A DNA stretch of 33,731 bases from Didymodactylos carnosus (GCA_905250885.1 CAJNOQ010001272.1:1-33731), one strand, 5' to 3'. Shown: positions 10,879 to 23,500, counted from the stretch's first letter. The notes: generated by a model not told the origin, from the sequence alone. Numbers and translations: made by a program.

Positions 10879-12428
10879 CGTATTTATATTCTATCAGATG
10901 ATACTGTTTAATTCCAAAAAAATATTGTTCATATTTCTATTAGAGTTCCAGCAAAGTTGGTAACATCAGTAAAACATCACGCCAATCGATCGCGATTTAA
11001 CAAGCATATTGTGGATCTATTTCGCTGAGAATCTGACAATGTATTGAAATCGGTTTCAGTAACTGACCGGAGATTTTTTCCCTGTATGATAAGTGTGTAA
11101 ATTGACATAATCACAAAGTTAGATAAATCCCCTTCAGAAAAGTTAATTTTTGTCAAAAATATCGATTTTGAGACTAATACATCGTTGGGTAGCCCAAAGT
11201 GTCTATTAACGATCGCGCTATAATTTTTTGGTTCTACAATGGTTTCTGAAGGGTTTTCTAAAACATCTCAAATCTAAAAAATATGATTTTTTTTTCAATC
11301 TTCCTATATATGCAAAAACATATTCGGTTTGCCATAGTCGACAATCTCTGACGAATTATTCTCAGTTTCTTTGTATGTCGCTTCATCATCAAAGATTAAA
11401 AAATTGATTTTTAAAGACAAAATTTGTTGCGTTTTTCCTGAAACCGTTTGTTTTGGGTTTAGCTGTTCGTGTGTGAAACATTTCTCAGCCATTTTGTGCG
11501 CTAAAATACTCGAAGTGATCTCAAAGTGTCGCCGAGACTTGGTGCTACAATTTAATAGAGCTGAATTTTTAATTTTTTTCAAGTTTTTGAGAAAAGGCAA
11601 GTTGTCAAAAAATTTATCAAAACTTTTTTCCTAAAACGTTTGATTTGGGAAAACTAAACAACAACGATCGGATGTTCTGAAACGAAAATAGATTTCTGAC
11701 TGGAAGATGCCATAACGCCGTATCACATGTATAATCTGAATTATTATTAGACCCGTTTCTTTCCATGTCCAGACAGTGATATTGAAAAAGACAAATATGG
11801 TGTCTAGGAATTGAGCTTGAGATGCATTGTTGAAGTCCTAGGTCAATATTTGATAATATATATAAGACACCTCACACGTATTTTATAGTTTCAGCATATT
11901 ATGATAGTTCATAGGGAAAATATTATGAAGTATATGTCGTAGCATGTCTGTTACAGCGTTCAATTCAACTTTTATTTAATTTTTTTTTCTTGTCATTTTT
12001 TAAAATTATCTGTGTTTATTGCATATTATTTATTTTGTTCCTTCCTAAGTCAATTTTCTGCATTCTATCTTTACTTTTCTTTTCAATTTTAGCAGACGTC
12101 TCTATATTAATAATAGTGATTTTATTATTACTACATATTAATTTAAAATTATTTCTTTTTTTTTGTTTTGCTATCAAAAACTACTTAAGCCTTGATTTCC
12201 GTCAGGAAAAGAATACATAGAGTAAGAAAAATAAAACTTCCTATAAATGAAGTGCGACAACGAAAAAAAGAAAAACTACCAAAAGCCTGAATATTATTGT
12301 CAATTAAAATGTGATCAATTCTATGTGTTCACATACTATAATGCATTACCCTTCAAATCGGCTTAGAGTGCTTTCTAACAACAAGTCTGTATATACAAAG
12401 ATAATGATGAAAACATTCAAGAAGTCTC
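10879..12428. other. intergenic, no supported gene
   Basis: Contains overlapping open frames around 11304-11634 on both strands and a hydrophobic low-complexity frame at 11990-12220, none resembling a known protein. The phrase CGATCGCGCT near 11212 is shared with the CGCG-rich block near 16.2 kb, hinting at a common repeat source. The tone of 11100-11300 resembles old non-coding transposon sequence. Confidence 0.4.
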
Positions 12429-12438
12429 TATATAAATA
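12429..12438 (+). promoter_or_regulatory. TATA box upstream of the Cys-rich peptide gene
   Basis: TATATAAATA lies 118-127 bases before the ATG of the secreted-peptide gene. With a start site about 30 bases downstream, the 5' leader would be near 95 bases. A TTTTAG just before the ATG (12546-12551) leaves room for a small 5'-UTR intron. TATA-like strings are common here, so support rests on position. Confidence 0.4.
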
Positions 12439-12555
12439 TCAGGTATGGAACATTTGACAGATATAGATGTTACTTCTTTAAAAAAATATATATTCTAACT
12501 AATCGACAGTTTACATTATACTAATTTTTATTCGTTTTAATAGCCGTTTTAGTTA

Positions 12556-12798
12556 ATGATGGTAATAACAAAGTATTTGGCATTCTGCGTTCTATTTTTA
12601 TGGCTTAAATCGTTCGAAAATGTGGATTGTGTCTTGGTTAAACCTTATCATCGTAATAAAGCAGCGATACATTTTCAATGTAATCCAAAAATAAGTCCAT
12701 TTATGGGCGTCGGTTTTGGCTGTTATTGTCCAGGAACATGGTGTAGTCGAAATGATGAATGTTGTAGTCAAATGTGTTACATGAAAACGTGTTTTTAA
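12556..12798 (+). CDS. small secreted eight-cysteine (knottin-like) peptide
   Basis: Single open frame of 80 aa. The first 25 or so residues form a signal peptide: a hydrophobic core YLAFCVLFLWL, then polar residues. The mature part holds eight cysteines at residues 42, 56, 58, 63, 69, 70, 74 and 79, spaced C-x13-C-x-C-x4-C-x5-CC-x3-C-x4-C. The adjacent CC followed by two spaced Cys resembles inhibitor-cystine-knot peptides, which include defence peptides, protease inhibitors, channel blockers and growth-factor-like signals. Four disulfides and export from the cell are inferred. The second Met (residue 2) could be the start just as well. No target or role can be read from the sequence, and I see no basis for calling it a toxin. 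There is no close neighbour gene. Confidence 0.7.
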   Translation: MMVITKYLAFCVLFLWLKSFENVDCVLVKPYHRNKAAIHFQCNPKISPFMGVGFGCYCPGTWCSRNDECCSQMCYMKTCF

Positions 12799-14500
12799 TA
12801 TATTTTAAGAAACAAATGTTCAGACTTTTCGTTAGTTTTTTGAACTATTTTATTTTGATAGTAAATATATGAGAGAAACGTAACTTTCTGGTACAATCGA
12901 AAAAATGAAAATGTTCATAAAAAAAATTTGAATGGTACATTTTGTTCCCCTGTTTTTGCCGAGTATCCTATAAATATTTCCCAACTGTCAGACTCATACT
13001 GGCTGAGTTAGGAGGGAGACAATTTTCGGTTTTTGCCATAGAGAATTTTTGGCAGGATTTTGCTAGAAAAAGGGTTGAAATAGATGTATTCTACATCGTT
13101 CGACAGAGAATGATTCGAGCAGTATAGTGGGACTGTGACCAAATGCGTCAAGCCGAAAAACCGCAGAAAAGTTTTTTCATTCTTTAGTGTTAAAATTTAA
13201 AAAGTCCGAATTTCGTTATGTGATTCTACTTTCAGAATTATCCATTATTTTAGCAAAGACTATAAATTTTAGAGCTCCAAAATTAGGTGGTCAAACTCGC
13301 CGCAGTCTAAGGAGTCGACTGATGTACGGTATTGATGGTTTTCGTTTAGCTTTGACCAAAAATCTCACGAAAAAAGGTTGGTCTACATTTAGTTAAAAAT
13401 AAAAGTCGATCTACATTTTCCCCTATAATGTAAAAATAGTAAGGAACAAAATGAGGATTCGATCTGAAATTACTTTTGCTAGTACAACTTTTGATGCTCT
13501 ATCTAATGTAGAAGTTTCATCGAGAACGAATGCATGCTTCATTAGTTTTGAGCAAAACAAGTTGCAAAAAGTCAGTCTACATTTAGAGCGGAAATTGACT
13601 TCCGCAAGAATGAAAGCTGTTTTTATTTCTACCAAATCATGCAAACTGGATTTTTTTAAATATAGTTATAGACCGACGTCTGATCTACAACTTTTAGCCA
13701 CTCCAAAAATTTCTTCAGTGGGGAAAACTGTAAGAGAAGGTCGGTCTACAAAAAACGGAAAAGATGCTTGTAAAATGATTATATCTAAAGAACAACAAAT
13801 AAAAGTAAACAAAGCTGAACACTAATCATATGGTTAGATTCACAATTCAATTCTCTACAGGATGCGCTGCTTTCCTTTTCTTTTTATATCTTTTTGTATA
13901 ATCAAAAATTCAGTTTTCAGGTGATGAGTCAGTCATCAGAAAATTAAGTTTTTTCAACTTTCGAGTCTCATAACTTTGCAACGAAAGGACGTATCGAGCA
14001 GAAGATTTTTGTGGAAGTGGGCAAAGTACTAGGCAAAGCAAAGAAAAAATTGCTCAACGAAGCCTCTTGTAATCTGAGTTATTATAGAAACATATCTTAA
14101 ACAAGTGATTGTACTAGAAAATTACGTTTCTCTCATATGTTAGACTAAATAACTAAATACTTTCTATGATCAAGAAGAACGTATTGGTAAAAACATCGCA
14201 GTTTGATATTTGTAAAATTACCTCATATTATGACATATTATACTCTAGCTTAATCAAAAGTTGTTTTTTTCACGTTAGTAATGATCGATCGCTTTTCCTT
14301 TCGCGCATTTGAATCGCGCAAATGAAGAACGAAACCTTTCGTTGGGATAGTACTGCCGCCATAGACTAGTGCATGCTCTCATGTCGCTATATGCAACACT
14401 TGTCTATAATGTCTCCTTTCCATGTAGAGTCGAAGCAAATTATTAACTTTGTGATGAGACTACTGTTGAATTCAACGAAAAGACAAAACAAATTGAACTT
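12799..14500. other. no supported gene; scattered GTCGGTCTACA-like motif
   Basis: Open frames at 12942-13127, 13187-13396 and 13451-13825 (124 codons) are unlike any family I know and lack a clear start context. A short motif close to GTCNRTCTACA occurs at about 13380, 13405, 13571, 13680 and 13740. This suggests diverged repeat sequence rather than a conserved gene. Confidence 0.4.
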
Positions 14501-15010
14501 CTAGAAAAAACAGAATAATGACCTAAACAAATAAAAAAAGTAAAAGAAATACACAAGCAAAGCACAAAAGCAATGAAAAGAGGACAAAAGGAAGAGTTGA
14601 AGCTGTGGTCCTAAAGAAAAACGAAAAAAATTGAGCGAATTTGTGGAAATAAGCACTATTTTTGGTACAAAAAATGACAGAATTTCCTAGAAAAAACAAA
14701 ATAATACCAAGAAAATTTAAAAAAATACAAACAATCACGAAATCGATCAGAATGGCACGAAACGACAAGGTAAAACTGTGGATCTAGATATAAAACGAAA
14801 AAACAACTAAGTCTTAGAATTAAGCAGTTTATGCTACTAGAAAAGGTAGAATTTACTAGAAAAAACAAAACAATGACCTGAATTAAAAGAAGACACAAAA
14901 ACGAGCACGAAATCAATTAAAAAAGCACAATCAAAGAACTAAAACTATAAACCTTAAAATGAAACGTAGAAGGAAACGAGCAAACTTTCTAGAAACTGTT
15001 AGAACTAAGA
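14501..15010. repeat. diverged tandem repeat, unit ~130-190 bp
   Basis: The phrase CTAGAAAAAACARAAYAATR recurs at 14501, 14687 and 14856, with a weaker start (CTAGAAACTG) at 14989. Spacings are 186, 169 and 133. Between them the units share purine-rich text such as GCACGAAA, ACAAA and AACTAAG. The top strand is very A-rich and the open frames on the minus strand (14523-14916) are only a result of that composition. This reads as an old, degenerate minisatellite or satellite remnant. Confidence 0.6.
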
Positions 15011-15728
15011 CGTAAAAAAGCTATAAATTTCCGAAATGAGCACTAAAACTTAATACAGGCATAAAAAAGGTGTGTAGAACTAGTTAATAAAGTAAGAAGA
15101 TATCTGAAATTAAGGTTGCTAAATCATTTACCAAAATTCCAACTGAAGGGAGAAAATTTCTTCTAAAAATTGATTTCAAGATACGCGGAGAGAGATGGGT
15201 TACTACAATTTAGTCAGCTCGAAAACTGTAGTCTTCCGAAAAAGATTAGCGCATTATCTTACAATAAACTCGAATTATTTTAAAAATTTTCTCTGTTGAG
15301 ACAAAACCGTAAATATTACAAGGGACGCTTAAAGTCTTAAACTTATTTTTGCAAAATCCGCATGACAAAATTTAAGTCTAATTTATTTGATTCTAAATTT
15401 AAAAGTGTTGTATAAAAAAATGTTTTACATCCACTCACTACCTCAGAATCGAAAGGAAAGAAACGTAAACCGAGTTTTAGATATGAAACATCTTCTTAAG
15501 TTTAAATCCAGACTATTTCGTCTCTCCAGGTTAATTTTTATTAATTATTATAAAATTACAGTTTTGATTTGATAGTATTACAAGAATTAAACATTTAAAG
15601 TTGCAGCTTAATTACAATCAAAAGACAAAACTTAAGCGATAACATTTTTCTACGACTTGTTCCGACCCCATAAGCTCGAGTCCGTGAGCCCGAGTCCGTA
15701 AAGTTATTTTTTTGTCCTAAGTCCGTCT
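15011..15728. other. intergenic; three short AGTCCGT copies near its end
   Basis: No gene is supported. The stretch ends with AGTCCGT repeated at about 15679, 15693 and 15720, a small local duplication next to the hairpin that follows. Confidence 0.4.
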
Positions 15729-15760
15729 GTCCTGCAGAACGGGATTCAACCATGCAGGAC
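15729..15760. repeat. perfect 8-bp inverted repeat GTCCTGCA/TGCAGGAC
   Basis: GTCCTGCA at 15729-15736 pairs with TGCAGGAC at 15753-15760 across a 16-base loop. It is short and could be chance, but it sits in unusually GC-rich text for this window. Confidence 0.5.
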
Positions 15761-16014
15761 TCTACGATAAATGGGTTGATTGCGTTTTTTGCTGATTTGT
15801 GTACTTATTTTTGATTAACTGTTTGTTTCACAAGCGGTTAGTATCTAGCGACATCGTTGTGTACATGTTATACACTTTAAGATTATTCTAAGTTTTATTT
15901 CATTAAATTACGTACAATAATCGATAAATTTATATATCAGTTAAAATAAATTTCATTTTTTGATGTTTGAGTTCAGGTGTCAGCCACAGTTTTTCATAAA
16001 CGTTTTAAAAAGGC

Positions 16015-16410
16015 ATGAGTCGCGTCACTACTTCTTAAACTTCTTTACTTTAAATGATCCTCAGCAGTTTTTTGATCTTAGCACGAGTCGCGAACCATAA
16101 ATGGTAACGCGACTGCTAGATTGTTCAGCAATAGCTGCAGTTACTGCCACGACGACGTGAATCGCGAGAACGGAAGTCGCGTCTCGAAATAGCGATCGCG
16201 CTAAGAAAAAACTATACTGAATTCTTAAGAATCGATGCAGAATTTAAAGTCCTGCCGCGAGATAGCGATCGCGCAGCAACAGTTAAAAAAACATTTTTTT
16301 GAAAATAAGATTTGATCATGATCACCCCGTGAGTTTAAAGATGTAACGCCCGCGCCGTGACGCGAGGGATATCAGAGCGACCGGGCCGCGAATGAGTCGC
16401 GAAAGTGGAC
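16015..16410. other. CGCG-rich block in AT-rich DNA
   Basis: About a dozen CGCG tetranucleotides occur in 400 bases, while they are nearly absent elsewhere. GAGTCGCG-like words recur at about 16017, 16083 and 16396, and AGCGATCGCGC occurs near 16193 and 16265. There is no open frame of note. It may be the end of a transposon of foreign composition, an unmethylated CpG block, or a local repeat cluster. Confidence 0.55.
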
Positions 16411-16538
16411 TTGGGTATAAAATTCATAGGATTTTGTTACTTGATGTGTCACCACTTTGCTGCCGTCTAACATATAGATGAATCAGTTTTCTGAAACTCC
16501 TCTCAGTAGATCTGAAAGAGTTTACAAATATAATTAAT

Positions 16539-16579
16539 CTGCTATGCATGATGTACAGTGTGCATTTTTTGCATAGCAG
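16539..16579. repeat. 9-bp-stem hairpin CTGCTATGC/GCATAGCAG
   Basis: CTGCTATGC at 16539-16547 pairs perfectly with GCATAGCAG at 16571-16579 across 23 bases. It marks the boundary between the CGCG-rich block and the repeat debris that follows, and could be the end of an old element. Confidence 0.5.
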
Positions 16580-17341
16580 GCGGTCATGTAACTTTCGTGC
16601 TCAAAAGTGGCTGTATATCACTTAAAAAACCACCTTTAAGAAAAAAAAGCATTTTTTGAAAAAAAATTTTTTCGACGAAAAACATCTGAGGGGGACCCTC
16701 ACCTACATTTTTTCGAGAAAATGTTTTTGTTAGAAAATATATTGTGTCATACATCACCCGATGCAGTTTCACACGCTGATTCCGAATATGCCATTAGTTT
16801 TCAATGAAAATGCTTTGGTGTCTGAAAAAGAGGAATCGAGCGTGAAAATCAAGACTTTTAGAACGTTTTTGGAAAGCCTACCATTCGGTCCAGAAGCGTC
16901 GGCGCTAATTGTGTTGATATGTCATATATAAGACATCATTCCCTGAAAATTTCATCAAAATTGGAGCTTCGCTAAAGTTCGCGCACGCATTGCATCAAAC
17001 ACACCTCCTGGGAAAATGCGCTAGAAAAATGTTTTATTTTTTTTCTCCAACTTAGAAAGCCCAAAAATAGAAAAGTTTTTTACCAATCGATAGCGCACTT
17101 GATGCTGATTCCAAATATATGTTTGCCCAATAGCTATGTTTGATTTTTTAAAATTTTTGCGTATAATTCGATTTTCCGATGGACACGGGTTTTTTAGTGT
17201 GTTTTTGTGTATAGGATTTTCCCAGGTTAAATAAGTTCTAGGATATAAAAATTTTTGTCATTAAATAGAGCATGTTTCAAAGTGTATTAATCATCCTTAA
17301 AATTACTGAAAAATCAACTTTCATTTTTTCATCAAAACCCA
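16580..17341. repeat. old non-coding repeat debris with a recurring phrase
   Basis: GCTGATTCCRAATATR occurs at 16775-16790 and 17104-17119 in the same orientation, about 330 bases apart. The surrounding text (homopolymer-rich, GC-richer than the flanks, no open frame) resembles the non-coding body of DNA transposons. No termini could be fixed. Confidence 0.4.
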
Positions 17342-17487
17342 GCATGGATGCATACTGTGTGATGGCGGACAAAGACAAACGAAAAAAATCCCTAAGGATT
17401 ACCAACCGTTATCTCACACAGCACAAGGGCGCGAATGTTAAGACGCAAGCAGCATTAAAGTGCAACGACATTAGAGCATTGAGGTGA
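17342..17487 (+). other. short GC-richer open frame, origin unknown
   Basis: From the ATG at 17344 the frame encodes about 47 residues: a basic stretch (KDKRKK) followed by helix-forming text that could be part of a DNA-binding domain. Codon use is far less AT-biased than in neighbouring genes, so it may be a fragment of a transposon protein. A GAG/GTGAGG donor-like site overlaps its end. No family is recognised. Confidence 0.25.
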
Positions 17488-20400
17488 GGGTGACCGTAAT
17501 CTTCACTACCACATGTCAGTAGTTATAGTAACAGAATGATTATATCCTGAAATACTAGAATCATTCGAAGAGCATTCTGTTTTAGAGTGTATTTGTTTAG
17601 ATCATACCGTAGTAAAATCCCTATAAGTTTCTCGACACGATCCGAGGCGTATCCTATTAGGATTTCACGTTAATTTTTTGGGATGCTAACAAAGTCTTAC
17701 AGATCCTTAATGAAATCAGGTATACCCGAAAGTCATATGATTTTCTAAGATTCTGTTAGGATTCTGGAAAAACTCAAGCGAGATCCTAGCAGGAAATAGA
17801 TAGGAAGTGCGTAAGATTTTGTCTAGGGTAAAAGATAAACGCTAGATATGTATTAAAAATGAATTTTGAAGCCTTAATGTCATTGCGCCCTAACAGCTTA
17901 AATCAGTATATCCTTTTTGAGTTGTGTGTGAAACAGTATTTGATAGATTTGATTATTCTAACTAATTCGTAACCCACTCATTTAACTAGAAAATATGTTT
18001 ATACTCATCTGTCATCTATCTCTCTTGTGTGTTCCAAAATGTATTAGACATAAATCAAAAACAACGTGACCTTTCAGGAAGAACTCGCAAAACTACACCA
18101 AATAAACGTTTTGAATGAAAGAAGTTATTTTTAGATGAGAATGAAGTAATCCCTTAAATTTAACTTTCTTAAGAAATACAGAGTAATATCATGTATATAG
18201 CCCAATACTTCTGATCTTTGTATTAAAAAATAAGGCAAACGATTAAACGTTAATTATATAATGATATGGTATATGCAGTAAAAAAGTTAGTTTCAAAAAA
18301 GTATGAATGATCGTGAAAATTATACAAGTATCTGCATATAATTTATGTGCACTATATGGAACAGAAGTAGAAAGCTAGTTGTTGAAATACAACAAACTCA
18401 ATCGAAACGGTATAATTTTTCTATAAGCTGCCCATTCGGACCAAATCAGTTATACGCTTATTTGATAGGTATTTAACACTAAATCCCCATGTTCTTTCAG
18501 GAATGCATGCTATAAGACTGTAAAAAGTACCGAAGAATTATTATTGTCCTAAGAGAACGGTAGAATACATGCTCTATTGAACACTTTATACTTCATCAAT
18601 AGCATGCTTTACTTATTGAAATACATCGGTATGCACATGATCAACTGTTTATCTCAAATTGAAATGATGGATCAAAATTGCTCACAGAAAAACTTTCAAT
18701 TTTCAATTTTTTTGAGAAGGCCAGTTATTATTATTAAACAACACATAATATTCATGCACGTTCTAGTTCTTATACGATTCATTTTACGTGTTCACTTTTT
18801 ATTTTCTGCTGTTGAGTATCAAACCAAACCAATCATCGTTTGATAAAAATGTAAATATCGGGTTTGAACATTATTGGCTGCATGTTTTACATACAGAAAC
18901 GAATAGAAAAAAGGTTAAGTAAAAAGAATCCAAACGTCACTATTGACAAAAAAATAATCGCCTTGAGCGAGAGAAAGAGAAAAAACGAGCTCCAATGCAC
19001 TGACTAAAATATATTTTTCTCTCTCCTTTCTTTTCTATAGTAATTAAGAAAGCCTATTCGTGAGTTTTTTTCTTTGCATGATTGTCTGATCCATATGTGT
19101 GAAATGGAGATGCGCAAACCAGAAGAAAAAAAAAACGAGTCAAATCTTAAAATAGTAAAATAAAAACAAAGCGATATTGAACGACACGCATAGAACCAAT
19201 CACACGATATGATGATGATTTTTAAATTAAAAAATATATGTGTCTTAATTATATGAAAAAAGAATAAATTTTTTCTTTTTCTTCTCTTTGACAAAATAAG
19301 TGGCTTTTTGTTACTGGCTTTTTGAAACAACAAACGCGATCAGGTTATGTATGCAACAAAACGTCGAAGAAGAAATACAAAAAAGTAAGAGACCTATGAC
19401 ACGAAATGTTTAATGTATAATCAATTGATATTTACTACCATTGCTGCATGTGATCATGTAAATATCATGATACCAGGAACGAATCACGTAACCTTCCATT
19501 TTTACCCATATTCTTCATATTGCATGAGAAATAAGTAAAGCGGAAATGCAGTTAGAGAAGCTTTAAGCATTAAACATCAGCAAAAGCAGGGAAGTTCTCA
19601 AAAGTGTGTGAAATTCTTTTATTTCTTTCCCTTGATCTATCCTAATGACTTTAGTCAGTAAACTTTTTTCTGAAATTTGTTAGATGACCGCTCTTTCCAG
19701 CCTGAAGTAGGTTGCTACTGCCTTGCCTTCCTTTTAATTCTTTTCATCAGTCTGCCAAAGCATTTGAGATCACGAGAAAAAAATCCGAGTGAAAATGAGT
19801 GAAAAAAGTGTTATGTAGTTCACTGAGATTAAAGCGTAGAAGCAAATTCACTTTCACTTGTTAGAACTTGATTTAACTTTGTTGATAATAATGTAGCAGA
19901 TAGGTTATGAGAGTATGATGAACAGGATATGTGGCTTGAAAGTTGATTTTATTCTTAGTGTGAGAAAAACGATTCTTGAGGAATAGAGAGATTTTGACGA
20001 AACAATATTCTATTCTCAAACTGTGGATTAGTCTTTGATTGCCTAGATGAATATTCAGTAGACAAACTGTCATTCAAACGATTCCTTTGAAGAATATATT
20101 TTTGATCGTCTCATATGACAGATTCTTCCATAGTGTTGAGAATGTATAACACATGACGTTCACATTGAAAGAGTAAGGATGATAGAAAATAAAGATACCT
20201 TTATGGAGAAATTGAAATATACTTTTCTATATAATTAATAGAACATTTGCAATAAATAATTCATCATTCAAGACAAAGAAAAAGTAGAATTAATATTCGA
20301 TTGCGTGACAAATTTACTCGAGTTTATATTTCTATTTTAAAGACTGATTAAAGTTTTTTTCTCTTTTGTTTTTCTTTGATGCTTGTCTATACGTTTAGAA

Positions 20401-20587
20401 ATCAGAAAAAAAAATAGTTGCTATAGCCTGTATTTGTGTAAATCGACATGCAATTATTCTTACTAGGAGAAAAAAAAATAATGTAGCAGGAGAGCAAGGA
20501 AACGAACCTATTCTAATGAAGCAGGACAGGAAGCTTATGTTTTAGTTTTACGACAAATAGCTATTAAATTTTATTAGGCTAGTTACC
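17488..20587. other. intergenic, no supported gene; upstream of AHR
   Basis: AT-rich. Open frames at 18577-18843 (+), 19004-19333 (-) and 19873-20073 (-) are low-complexity or hydrophobic and resemble nothing known. 17540-17830 has several short inverted words around AGGAT/ATCCT that may be MITE remnants. The AHR promoter should lie near the right end, but no core element stands out. Confidence 0.45.
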
Positions 20588-23500
20588 ATGGATACCTTAA
20601 AGAATCTACTCTTTTATCCCGGAATGTGCTTAAAGACATTACTAATGAAATTTAATATAATTTTAATTTCACTTTTTAGCTATAAAAGTCCATTAAAAGA
20701 AAATCAAAAATCTAACCCTAGTAAACGTCATCGTGAAAGACTAAATGGTGAATTAGAAAATTTAGCCAGTTTATTACCATTTGATCAAAATATTTTAACA
20801 AAACTTGATAAATTATCAATATTACGATTGGCTGTCAGTTATTTACGAGTCAAATCCTATTTTCAAGGTAACTTTTGTTTGTGTACATGTATATATATAT
20901 GGTAGGAGGTGGGACTTTGGTCAATGAATCTTCACTAAACGTTGCTGTCAATCTTTTTATTTTGGATGATGCACATGAAAATAACACATTTAGATGTGCG
21001 TGTTGTATAAATACAGGTTTTTTGACTTCTTTTTACCAATCATAAAGCTATACGAACTAATTATGATAAACAGAGCACATGCGTGGTAATAGACAGAGAA
21101 AATAAAAAATTCCTTTTCTTGTATTGAACATATTACTGTTAAATCAAGCTTAGAATAAATTATAGGTTTAAAATTGATATGTATGTGTATTTTGGCATTC
21201 AGATAAATGTGGGAATGTTATTAAATAACGTTATTAAGAACATGAGACGACGCTATGTTCATGCTTCAATGTTTTTCTATATACACACTCATCCTCTTAC
21301 TTTTTTCTGAGACACCTGTACCACGTACATACTTTGATCTCAAACTTAGAGGTAGAAGATCAGTTGTTACTAATCAGCGAATGAAGGATACATTCAATAG
21401 TTATAATGGATGATTACTATATGTAGCAGAGTTAGTTACTTATTTAACTTTGACTTGATAATATCGTCTCTATGGGATCCTATTCATTAAACATTACACA
21501 AGGAGGATTTTGTTTCTACATTTGTTCTGTGTATTTATTTTTTGACTTTCTCACTTCATGCCAAGTGTGATTCTCAAAAGATCATGCTGTTATGTTTAGT
21601 AAATTTCTATTAACGAATTATCCGGTTATCTAATTGACACCAATTAGCACATGGTGAAAAAAAGAAGAAGACAATTGATCACCTCTATGAAATAGAGAAC
21701 AAAACACGAAATGGTAGTTTCATATCATCAACTAAATTTCTCTAAGATTTGTAGGATTGTCCTTGTTATAGAATACACTAAAAAAAAGTCACATTCTTCG
21801 TGTTTTCGAATAACTCATTTAAATTCTATGATATTTTGTTTTTCGACAAAAATGTCAGTCAGAAATTAAGATTTTTAAGAAAACAAAATAAAAAAAACAT
21901 AGTATTTGAGTTTTTTAAAGCTTTCATTCTTTAAAGAGACAAGTTACTGGTCGGTCATCTGCAGAATCGATTGACAAATTTCAGTTTATATTTGTACAGT
22001 ATAGGAAAAATACTTCAACCATATATAATGAAAAACATCGTTTTGTTTAAGAAAATGTGGAAGCTGTAAAGAAAAAAAACTAAATACGAGTTAACTCTGA
22101 AAAAACTCTTTTCAATCTGATATTTTCTGTAGAAAAAATGTTCCCAATAAACATCTAACATGATGAAAAACACATTTTTTCGTTTTTTTGAAGAACTCAT
22201 ATATTTTTACTGTAAATTAAATAATGAAAGTATAAGAAATGTTTACAATGGTTTCGAAATGATTTTTCTGGAATGAGTTGGTCATAAAAAAAAAGTCCTT
22301 CTTTTACCTTACATAGGTAAGATGGGTGATGCTGTTTTTATCGACATTTTGTTTTCATTATAGAGGACAGTAACATAGACCAGATGCTCTCTGTTTGTTG
22401 ATTTATATATTGAATAAATCGCCATGTCGCACATTCTACTTTTCTATTCTGTGAATTATCGTTTTTTCTAAATATTTAAACATAGTAAAGGTTCATTTTT
22501 TAGGTTCATGTAAGAATTGTTCGAATTTCCTGTTCATTTTGTATTTTTTCTCGTACTAATATATATATATATATATATATATATAGTTCTAAAAAAAGAA
22601 TATGATGAAGACCGGTAGTGATTTCCGTTGTTCGCATGTCAAACAGAATTAAGAATTTCTAATATTCTCTTCTTCTTTTTTTTCGTTCTGAAACACAAAG
22701 ATCTTTCTTAATTGTTTGCTATAAACTATAAAGAAGGGTATTTAATAGTGCTGTTGTGATAACAACGTTGCCAAATTAATGAATGTCACTAGTACGATGT
22801 TTTCTTGTCACTTAAATACTTTGATATTTCAAAGATCAATCTAAGCAAAATATCCATTTAACATTTGTTTTATGATATTTATTATTATTACATTACTCAA
22901 GGCAAATATTTCTCTCTAATTGAGTGTTAAATAGATGTGTAACTTGATTAAGGTCGTGCGCATTGATAATTTTCAATCGTCAGTTCATCTTCTTTTTTTC
23001 TTCTTCCGAGAAAGACAACAATAAAATTGAACAAGATAAATAAAGTAGAAAGCGTTAACGCAATAACACAGTATCGCTTTAATATACAGAGAAGGCTAGA
23101 GGTGTTTAACAATAATAAATTATTATTATCTATAATATAATGTTGTTAATGATAAATCGTTTTAAACGATTTTCTAGTCTAGTTAAAGATTAGACTTTCC
23201 TCTACAGAAAAGTCACTTTTAAAAAATATTACAAAAATATTTCAAAAAAAATGATTCTCAAACCTTTTTGATGTTTAGAAGCATTTTGTATAAAAAGAAA
23301 AGAAAAAGGTTAAACGACTGATAAACTTAAAAAAAAGAATTTTAGGTAATTGAATGATACGAGTAAATGAAGATTTGCAAAGATTTTCGAAGCGTGTGTA
23401 TTATAACATTTTTGACTAAAGATGACTGAAAAACTATAATCATGATTTTAATTTTGTTCGATAACATCTATGTGAAGTAATCACATCTTGAATGGATTTA

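Noticed and set aside
11304..11634. Overlapping 87- and 98-codon frames on opposite strands.
   Set aside because: No recognisable family, no splice partner and no start context. At most one could be real and nothing favours either.
12556..12798. Calling the cysteine-rich peptide a venom toxin.
   Set aside because: A knottin-like framework is shared by defence, inhibitor and signalling peptides. Nothing here points to toxicity.
14523..14916. Two overlapping hydrophobic minus-strand open frames resembling membrane proteins.
   Set aside because: They are the complement of an A-rich tandem repeat. Phe/Leu runs follow from base composition.
18577..18843. 88-codon frame rich in Ile/Phe/His.
   Set aside because: Low-complexity and hydrophobic, with no signal-peptide logic or conserved motif.
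20301..20307. TTGCGTG, a match to the AHR/ARNT response-element core upstream of AHR (another, TGGCGTG, at 23668-23674).
   Set aside because: The core is only six fixed bases and expected by chance several times in 33 kb. No clustering was seen near the promoter.
23109..23198. Cluster of small palindromes in AHR intron 1 (for example AATCGTTT-T-AAACGATT and AGTCTA...TAGACT).
   Set aside because: Arms of 6-8 bp in AT-rich DNA are common, and no larger structure or repeat unit ties them together.
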